Assembly (NCBI RefSeq): GCF_001652915.1
Contig: NZ_BBQI01000017.1
Location: forward strand, 62,001 to 126,000
DNA length: 64,000 bases
Source of the DNA: Cupriavidus sp. D384
GTDB taxonomy: Bacteria > Pseudomonadota > Gammaproteobacteria > Burkholderiales > Burkholderiaceae
Direction of reading: 5' to 3'
This document shows positions 58,333-64,000 of this stretch, in pieces. The position numbers and the translations under genes are program-made. The notes below the pieces were generated by a model. The model was not told the DNA's origin and made no database searches. It saw only the letters and a list, made by a program, of their open reading frames with translations. The number at the start of each line of letters is the position of its first letter. Position 1 is the stretch's first letter.

Positions 58333-59823
58333 TCACAGATCGCGAGGAACGATAAAACTCGTGCTTTGCCGGATATCCACCTTGCGCTCGGCTTCGGTCT
58401 CGGCGGTGACCGTCACCTCGATCTTGTGCGTGCCCTGCTTCGCATCGTCGATCGGGACGCGAATGCGGATAGGCAACAGGCGGTTCGAGGTGGGCGACAG
58501 CGATTCCGCGCCGTGGTCGTACTCCACGATCAGGCCCTTCAGTTCGTCGCTCTGTGCCTGCACATGGAACTTCATTGGTGCCTCGGTCGCATTGATCAGC
58601 TGCAGCCGGTACACGTTCTCGATCCAGCGGCCTTCCACTTCGCGCCCCAGCGCGCCACGATCACGGATGATGTCGACCTTGAGCGGCGTACGCATGGCCA
58701 GGGATGCAACAAAGCCAGCCGTCAGCGCCAGCCAGATGGCCGTGTAGACAATCGTGCGCGGACGCAGCAGGCGCTTGCGGGCATCCGATGCCGTCAGCTT
58801 CTTGCGCATCGCGTTTTCCGATGTGTACCGGATCAGCCCGCGCGGATACTCCATCTTGTCCATGACCTGGTCGCAGGCATCGATACACGCGCCGCAGCCG
58901 ATGCACTCGTACTGCAGCCCGTCACGGATATCGATGCCAGTCGGGCATACCTGCACGCAGATGCTGCAGTTCACGCAATCGCCCAGGCCAGCCGCGTGGT
59001 GATCGACCTTGCGCGACCGGCTGCCGCGCGGTTCGCCACGGCCCACATCGTAGGTCACGACATAGGTATCGCGATCCACCATCACGCTCTGGAAGCGCGC
59101 ATACGGGCACATGTATTTGCACACCTGCTCGCGCATGAACCCGGCGTTGCCCCACGTGGCAAACGCATAGAACAGCATCCAGAACGCCTGCCATGGGCCC
59201 AGCGTCCAGTGCAGGACCTCGCCGCCCAGTTCACGGATCGGAGCGAAGTAGCCGATGAACGTAAAGCCCGTCCACAGCGCGATCAGGATCCACAGCGAGT
59301 GCTTGGTCGCCTTGATACGAATCTTGCGCAGGCTCCAGGGATCGCCGTCCAGCCGGATGCGGGCAATGCGATCGCCTTCGACACGACGCTCGATCCACAT
59401 GAAGATCTCGGTGTAGACCGTCTGTGGACACGCGTAGCCGCAAAACAGCCGTCCTGCGATGGCCGTGAACAGGAACAGCGCCAGCGCCGAGATGACCAGC
59501 AGCACCGCCAGGTAGATGACGTCCTGGGGCCACAGCACCAGTCCGAAGATATAGAACTTGCGGGCACCGAGATCGAACAGCACGGCCTGACGGTCGTTCC
59601 ATTGCAGCCACGGGGTACCGTAGTAGACCAGTTGCGTGAGGATGACCAGCCAGACCCGCCAGCTAGAGAAGGCACCCGTGACCGAGCGCGGGTAGATCTT
59701 GCGCCGTACTTCGTAAAGCGCCTCCTCGGTGGCGTCGGCCGCCGGCTTGGGTGGGGGTGCGGGCCGCCAGGCGGCCTCGCTTGATTCGCGGGTAGTGGGG
59801 GGAGATTCCAGGGGCGCGCTCAT
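58333..59823 (-). CDS. ccoG: Cytochrome oxidase accessory protein CcoG
   Basis: A 496-residue membrane iron-sulphur protein. CGYACPQTVYTEIF and CVNCSICVQVCPTGIDIRDG with YECIGCGACIDACDQVMDKM are two 4Fe-4S ferredoxin-like cysteine groups. Five membrane helices. The C-terminal Ig-like FixG domain (LINATEAPMKFHVQAQSDE) is present. CcoG is a cupric reductase in cbb3 assembly. Its start is 59823. Confidence 0.94.
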   Translation of the reverse strand: MSAPLESPPTTRESSEAAWRPAPPPKPAADATEEALYEVRRKIYPRSVTGAFSSWRVWLVILTQLVYYGTPWLQWNDRQAVLFDLGARKFYIFGLVLWPQDVIYLAVLLVISALALFLFTAIAGRLFCGYACPQTVYTEIFMWIERRVEGDRIARIRLDGDPWSLRKIRIKATKHSLWILIALWTGFTFIGYFAPIRELGGEVLHWTLGPWQAFWMLFYAFATWGNAGFMREQVCKYMCPYARFQSVMVDRDTYVVTYDVGRGEPRGSRSRKVDHHAAGLGDCVNCSICVQVCPTGIDIRDGLQYECIGCGACIDACDQVMDKMEYPRGLIRYTSENAMRKKLTASDARKRLLRPRTIVYTAIWLALTAGFVASLAMRTPLKVDIIRDRGALGREVEGRWIENVYRLQLINATEAPMKFHVQAQSDELKGLIVEYDHGAESLSPTSNRLLPIRIRVPIDDAKQGTHKIEVTVTAETEAERKVDIRQSTSFIVPRDL

Positions 59824-59881
59824 TGTTCAGCCCTCATGCTCCCGGCCGGACGGCGTGCCGCCCGGACCGGAGAGCGGTTTG

Positions 59882-60808
59882 TCATTGCCCTGTAGGTGCG
59901 GCATTCGTGCTGGTGTTCGACAGACCCCATACGTACGCGGTCAGCATACGGATGCGCTCGGGCGTCAGGATTTCCTCATGGGCCGGCATATGGCCGTTGT
60001 GCCCCTTCAGGATGGCCTCGACGATCACGCCTTCCGAACTGCCGTACAGCCAGACGTTGTCGGACAGGTTCGGCGCGCCAAGCGCCTGGTTGCCCTTGCC
60101 GCTTGCGCCATGGCATGCCGCGCAGGTCGACTTGAACGTGCTTTCGCCGCGCGACGCCCGGATCGGATCGTATGTGAGCCCCGACAGCGACCGCACATAC
60201 TGCGCCGTATCGCCGGCCAGCTTGGCATCGATCGTGCCACCAAACGGCGGCATCACGCCGTTACGCCCCTTCGTGATCGTCTGCTGGATCGTTTCGGGGT
60301 CCCCGCCATAGAGCCAGTCGTTGTCGGTCAAGTTCGGGAAGCCGCGGCTGCCGCGGGCGTCCGAGCCATGGCACTGGGCACAATAGTTCAGGAACAGGCG
60401 CTGGCCGATCTCACGTGCATCGGGGTCCGCCGACACCTGCTTGACGTCCATCTTCAGGTACTTGGCATAGATCTCGTGCTGCATCTTCTCGGCGGCTTCC
60501 CGATGCGCGGCAAGTTCGCCCTGTGTCGAGAACTTCAGCACGCCGGCGTATGTGCCAAGGCCCGGATAGAGCACCAGGTAACCCACGCTGAACACGCAGG
60601 CCAGCAGGAACATCCACATCCACCAGCGCGGCAGCGGATTGTTCAGCTCGCGCAGGTCGTCATCCCAGACATGCCCGGTGTCGTCGGTGGTGCTGATGCC
60701 CTTCGGCATCTTCCGTTGTGAAAACAGCAGCCACACGCACCACGCGATACCAATGAGCGCGATGGCCGCGATGTAGTAGCCCCAGAAATCGGAAATGAAA
60801 TCGCTCAT
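59882..60808 (-). CDS. ccoP: Cbb3 oxidase subunit III (dihaem cytochrome c)
   Basis: A 308-residue protein with two membrane helices (about 10-28 and 62-82) and two haem-binding motifs, CAQCH at 143-147 and CAACH at 229-233. Axial Met residues lie in the GRNGVMPPFGG and GHNGHMPAHEE segments. It delivers electrons to CcoO. It is followed by a 58-base gap to ccoG. Confidence 0.95.
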   Translation of the reverse strand: MSDFISDFWGYYIAAIALIGIAWCVWLLFSQRKMPKGISTTDDTGHVWDDDLRELNNPLPRWWMWMFLLACVFSVGYLVLYPGLGTYAGVLKFSTQGELAAHREAAEKMQHEIYAKYLKMDVKQVSADPDAREIGQRLFLNYCAQCHGSDARGSRGFPNLTDNDWLYGGDPETIQQTITKGRNGVMPPFGGTIDAKLAGDTAQYVRSLSGLTYDPIRASRGESTFKSTCAACHGASGKGNQALGAPNLSDNVWLYGSSEGVIVEAILKGHNGHMPAHEEILTPERIRMLTAYVWGLSNTSTNAAPTGQ

Positions 60809-60813
60809 GGTTA

Positions 60814-60972
60814 CTAGTTCCGGCTTGGATTGTTATGTTCGTCCGGCAAGGCAAACGGCAGCATCGCCGATTCCTCGTTGGCCGCCTTGCGGCCCGCCGA
60901 CCAGGCCCACCAGCAGATCGCCAGGAACGTCAGCAGCGACAGGACAGTGGCGATGGAAGTCACGATGACCAT
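60814..60972 (-). CDS. ccoQ: Cbb3 oxidase subunit CcoQ
   Basis: A 52-residue protein, MVIVTSIATVLSLLTFLAIC, then WWAWSAGRKAANEESAMLPF and twelve more. One membrane helix and a polar tail, as in all CcoQ proteins. It lies between ccoO and ccoP, the standard order, and stabilises the complex. Confidence 0.9.
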   Translation of the reverse strand: MVIVTSIATVLSLLTFLAICWWAWSAGRKAANEESAMLPFALPDEHNNPSRN

Positions 60973-60976
60973 GGCG

Positions 60977-61672
60977 TTACTCCTTCGCGGGTGCGGCGCT
61001 CTCGGCCGCAGGTGCCGCAGCGGCAGGCGCTGGGGCCGTGTCCAGGCGGACGTTGCGACGGTTCAGGCCCAGACCCTGCAGGTACGCGACCATGGCGTCC
61101 TCCTCGGTCTTGCCCACCAGTTCTTCCGGTGCACCCGCAATCTCGGCGTCGGTATAGGGCACGCCCAGGCGCTTCAGCGCGCGCATGCGGTCCTGGACCG
61201 AGTCGGTCGGCAGCGGCGTTTTCTCGAGCCACGGATACGACGGCATCACCGATTCGGGCACCACGTCACGCGGATTGCGCAGATGGATGCGCTGCCAGTC
61301 GTCGGAATAGCGGCCGCCCACGCGAGCCAGATCGGGACCCGTACGCTTGGAGCCCCACAGGAACGGGTGGTCGTACACCGACTCGCCAGCCGTGGAGAAA
61401 TGGCCATAGCGCTCGGTTTCGGCCTGCAGCGTGCGCACCTGTTGCGAGTGGCACCCCACGCAGCCTTCACGGATATAGATATCTCGCCCCATCAGCCGCA
61501 GCGGCGAGTACGGCGTGATGCCCGGATCGGGCTGGGTGGTGGAGTGCTGGAAGAACAGCGGCACGATCTGCACCAGGCCGGCAATGCTGACCACGATGAT
61601 GGTAGCGATGATCAGCCAGCCGACGTTCTTTTCCAGCGTCTCGTGCCTGAAAAATCCTTGATTCTGAGACAT
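60977..61672 (-). CDS. ccoO: Cbb3 oxidase subunit II (monohaem cytochrome c)
   Basis: A 231-residue protein starting [20 protein letters not shown]. One membrane helix (20-40), haem motif CVGCH at 71-75 preceded by RDIYIREG, and Met ligand in SVMPSYPW. The longer open frame beyond 61672 overlaps ccoN and is not used. Confidence 0.95.
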   Translation of the reverse strand: MSQNQGFFRHETLEKNVGWLIIATIIVVSIAGLVQIVPLFFQHSTTQPDPGITPYSPLRLMGRDIYIREGCVGCHSQQVRTLQAETERYGHFSTAGESVYDHPFLWGSKRTGPDLARVGGRYSDDWQRIHLRNPRDVVPESVMPSYPWLEKTPLPTDSVQDRMRALKRLGVPYTDAEIAGAPEELVGKTEEDAMVAYLQGLGLNRRNVRLDTAPAPAAAAPAAESAAPAKE

Positions 61673-61691
61673 TGTTTGCGTCCTCGGCGTG

Positions 61692-63140
61692 TCAGTGGGC
61701 GGAAGCCGGCAGGCTGGCCGGAATCGGCGCATCCACGGTCGGCTTGCCGGCGATGGTGCGGAACACGTTGTAGGCCATGATGAACATGCCGCCCAGGAAG
61801 CACAGGCCACCCGCCAGACGGATCAGGTAGAACGGATACTTGGCCTTGACCGCTTCCACGAACGCGTACGTCAGCGTGCCGTCCGGCTGCGTGGCACGCC
61901 ACATCAGGCCTTCCATCACACCGGCGATCCACATCGAGGCGATATAGAGCACCACGCCGATCGTGGCGACCCAGAAGTGCAGCTCGATCAGGCGCGTGCT
62001 GTACATCTGCTTTTCACCGAACAGGCGCGGGATGAGGTAGTACAGCGAGCCGATCGAGATCATCGCGACCCAGCCGAGCGCGCCAGAATGTACGTGGCCG
62101 ATCGTCCAGTCCGTGTAGTGCGACAGCGCATTCACGGTCTTGATCGACATCATCGATCCCTCGAAGGTAGCCATGCCGTAGAACGACAGCGCCACCACCA
62201 GGAACTTGAGGATCGGATCGGTACGCAGCTTGTGCCACGCACCCGACATGGTCATGATGCCGTTGATCATGCCGCCCCACGACGGCGCGAGCAGGATCAG
62301 CGAGAACACCATGCCCAGCGACTGCGCCCAGTCAGGCAGCGCGGTGTATTGCAGATGGTGGGGACCGGCCCACATGTAGGTGAAGTTCAGCGCCCAGAAG
62401 TGGACGATCGACAGCCGGTAGGAATAGATCGGACGCTCGGCCTGCTTCGGAATGAAGTAGTACATCATCCCCAGGAAGCTGGTGGTCAGGAAGAAGCCCA
62501 CCGCGTTATGGCCGTACCACCACTGGATCATGGCGTCCTGCACGCCCGCATAGGCGGAATACGACTTCCACATCGATGCCGGCATCTCGATGTTGTTGAC
62601 GATATGCAGGATGGCGATGGTCAGGATGTAAGCGCCGAAAAACCAGTTGGCAACGTAGATGTGCCGGGTCTTGCGCTTGACAATCGTGCCGAAAAAGACG
62701 ATGGCGTAGGCCACCCAGACCAGCGTGATCAGGATGTCGATCGGCCATTCGAGCTCGGCATACTCCTTCGAGCTCGTGATGCCCATCGGCAGCGTGATCG
62801 CGGCAGCCACGATGACGATTTGCCAGCCCCAGAACGTGAACGCCGCGAGCGGCCCGCAGAACAGGCGCGCCTGGCAGGTGCGCTGCACCACGTAGTACGA
62901 CGTGGCGAACAGCGCGCTGCCGCCAAACGCGAAGATCACCGCGTTGGTGTGCAGCGGACGCAGTCGGCCGAACGACAGCCACGGCGTGTTGAAATTCAGA
63001 TCCGGCCAGATCAGTTGCGCCGCAAGCAGAACGCCTACGGCCATGCCGACAATGCCCCAGACAACGGTCATGACGGCAAACTGCCGCACTACACCGTAGT
63101 TGAAGGTGTCGACGCGTGGAGACGCGGTGGTGACAGCCAT
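61692..63140 (-). CDS. ccoN: Cbb3 oxidase catalytic subunit I
   Basis: A 482-residue membrane haem-copper oxidase subunit. Helices with low-spin haem and CuB ligands are visible: [60 protein letters not shown] (His-His) and [20 protein letters not shown]. The cbb3-type Tyr near the sixth helix is expected in the GHNAVGF region. It is the first gene of ccoNOQP; an FNR box is 72 bases upstream. Confidence 0.96.
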   Translation of the reverse strand: MAVTTASPRVDTFNYGVVRQFAVMTVVWGIVGMAVGVLLAAQLIWPDLNFNTPWLSFGRLRPLHTNAVIFAFGGSALFATSYYVVQRTCQARLFCGPLAAFTFWGWQIVIVAAAITLPMGITSSKEYAELEWPIDILITLVWVAYAIVFFGTIVKRKTRHIYVANWFFGAYILTIAILHIVNNIEMPASMWKSYSAYAGVQDAMIQWWYGHNAVGFFLTTSFLGMMYYFIPKQAERPIYSYRLSIVHFWALNFTYMWAGPHHLQYTALPDWAQSLGMVFSLILLAPSWGGMINGIMTMSGAWHKLRTDPILKFLVVALSFYGMATFEGSMMSIKTVNALSHYTDWTIGHVHSGALGWVAMISIGSLYYLIPRLFGEKQMYSTRLIELHFWVATIGVVLYIASMWIAGVMEGLMWRATQPDGTLTYAFVEAVKAKYPFYLIRLAGGLCFLGGMFIMAYNVFRTIAGKPTVDAPIPASLPASAH

Positions 63141-63183
63141 TCAGACCCCCAAGCTAAGTAAGAATAAACCTATTGACTGTGTG

Positions 63184-63225
63184 ACTTTAGAAAAACAGCG
63201 CGGTCGTCGCGTTGACTTCAATCAA
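63184..63225 (-). promoter_or_regulatory. FNR-dependent promoter of ccoNOQP
   Basis: TTGAC-TTCA-ATCAA (63212-63225) matches the FNR consensus TTGAT-N4-ATCAA at nine of ten positions. A -10 like TAAAGT lies at 63184-63189, so the box centre is 41.5 bases before the predicted start at 63177, the class II geometry. The start would be 37 bases before the ccoN ATG. Confidence 0.75.
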
Positions 63226-63309
63226 TCCTTGCGCACCACACACGAACTGTTTTCGCCGGGTAATGTCTGTGCACCGGTCCTGCACCTGCACGCACCTGCC
63301 CGCTTCGCC

Positions 63310-63477
63310 CTATCGGGCGCGCTCGGGCCCCTGCGGCTTGTCGTTATCAAGCAGGATGGCTTGCGCGGGCCGATCCAGGTCGTCGTACTGACCCGCATGC
63401 AACGCCCACCACAAGACCCCTGCGATCAATGCCACCAGCACCAGGCTCATCGGCACCAGCAGATATAGCGTTTCCAT
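63310..63477 (-). CDS. ccoS: Cbb3 oxidase maturation protein CcoS
   Basis: A 55-residue protein starting METLYLLVPMSLVLVALIAG with one membrane helix and a tail (QYDDLDRPAQAILLDND), containing the conserved Gly-x-x-x-Asp-Asp-x-x-x-Pro-A pattern of CcoS. It overlaps the ccoI stop in TGATG. CcoS is needed for haem and copper insertion into CcoN. Confidence 0.93.
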   Translation of the reverse strand: METLYLLVPMSLVLVALIAGVLWWALHAGQYDDLDRPAQAILLDNDKPQGPERAR

Positions 63478-64000
63478 CAGGACTCCCCTTCCCGCGCTTC
63501 CGGCGCCGCGGCCTTGACGCGCAGCAGCCGCCACGCGTTAGCCACCACCAGCAGCGATGACACCGACATGCCTATGCCTGCCATCCAGGCCGTGACATGG
63601 CCCGTTGCGGCCAGCGGGATGGCAATCACGTTGTAGGCAAAGGCCCACCCCAGGTTCTGCCGCACCACGCGGCGGGCGCGGCGCGCGGCGCCGATGGCAG
63701 TTGCAATCTCTGCGACGCCGCCGTGCGTCAGTACCGCATCGGCTCCCGCCTGCGCCAGCGGCGCCCCGCTGCCGATGGCGATCGACACCTGCGCCTGTGC
63801 CAGTACCGGGGCGTCGTTGATGCCATCGCCCACCGCCAGCACCACTGCGCCACGCTGCTGCAATGCGGCCACGTACTCGCGCTTGCCTTCGGGCGTCACG
63901 GCGCCGTGCGCCGTATCCATGCCGAAACGATCCGCCCACCAGCGCACGGCTGCCGCGCTGTCGCCCGACACCAGATGGCAGCGCACACCCTGCGCGCCAA
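63477..64000 (-). CDS. ccoI: Copper P-type ATPase CcoI, C-terminal part
   Basis: The last 174 codons or so of a copper-transporting ATPase, cut by the right edge. AVVLAVGDGINDAPVLAQAQ contains the hinge Gly-Asp-Gly-Ile-Asn-Asp-Ala-Pro, followed by VSIAIGSGAPLAQAGADAVL and the last two membrane helices (NVIAIPLAATGHVTAWMAGI). It supplies copper for cbb3 oxidase. The gene continues to the right beyond the window. Confidence 0.92.
   Translation of the reverse strand, partial: GAQGVRCHLVSGDSAAAVRWWADRFGMDTAHGAVTPEGKREYVAALQQRGAVVLAVGDGINDAPVLAQAQVSIAIGSGAPLAQAGADAVLTHGGVAEIATAIGAARRARRVVRQNLGWAFAYNVIAIPLAATGHVTAWMAGIGMSVSSLLVVANAWRLLRVKAAAPEAREGES

Noticed and set aside
1-64000. CRISPR arrays.
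   Set aside because: No regularly spaced direct repeats of 24-40 bases were seen; the 24-bp spaced palindromes are operators.
1-64000. Insertion sequences or transposases.
   Set aside because: No transposase domain or flanking inverted repeats were found.

Overview
The window is GC-rich DNA from a beta-proteobacterium of the Burkholderiaceae, most likely Cupriavidus or Ralstonia. This rests on the gene order rimP-nusA-infB-rbfA-truB, rluB/scpB, an FNR-linked ccoNOQP cluster and the general codon style. It splits at a tRNA-His gene near 31.2 kb. To the left is one end of a temperate-phage genome (about 31 kb visible, continuing beyond base 1). To the right is ordinary chromosome.

The prophage (1-31233) has a contractile tail and a lambda-like control circuit. 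Its late genes run leftward on the minus strand. From right to left they are small and large terminase, portal, a Mu gpF-like head protein, a protease/scaffold fusion, cement protein, major capsid, connector and neck proteins, sheath, tube, tail chaperone, tape measure and baseplate, ending in a cut-off spike gene at the left edge. The switch lies at 21.5-22.9 kb: a YdaS/Cro-like gene and a repressor gene diverge from three palindromic operators spaced exactly 24 bp apart. Two more copies, also 24 bp apart, cover a strong promoter at 22.86 kb. That promoter starts a rightward operon with small early genes, a YqaJ exonuclease, a RecT annealase, a C5 DNA methyltransferase with a five-unit internal repeat, a DUF4224 protein and a tyrosine integrase. 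A second methyltransferase (ParB-fused) sits between the early and late genes of the leftward arm. No lysis genes are visible; they are probably off the left edge.

The most unusual part is the accessory cargo. Most genes that run against their surrounding operon encode membrane proteins: 14820-15320, 19238-19882, 21038-21490, 25662-26276 and 28620-28808. Two of these, 19238-19882 and 25662-26276, look like diverged paralogues. A sixth counter-strand gene, between the integrase and the attachment tRNA, encodes a stand-alone TIR-domain protein behind a promoter whose spacer is a near-perfect palindrome. Together they look like lysogen-expressed exclusion or defence genes. Two decayed genes, an ASCH-domain protein and a DUF6680-like fragment, mark recent turnover of the same region.

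The chromosomal part holds the following, left to right: a terminator-rich intergenic region, a DusA-like tRNA dihydrouridine synthase, a 24-residue membrane microprotein, an FMN reductase, a 3-hydroxyisobutyryl-CoA hydrolase-like protein, a chemoreceptor with a sigma-28-type promoter, and a sterol-desaturase-like hydroxylase. Then come TypA, a MarR regulator with a palindromic operator leading a tripartite EmrAB/NodT-type efflux operon, the translation operon rimP-nusA-infB-rbfA-truB, RluB with very long low-complexity tails, and ScpB. The right end is a microaerobic respiration cluster: a SafE-like membrane protein, FNR, ccoH-like genes, ccoG, ccoP, ccoQ, ccoO, ccoN, ccoS and the C-terminal end of ccoI. 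A near-consensus FNR box sits upstream of ccoN at the position expected for class II activation.
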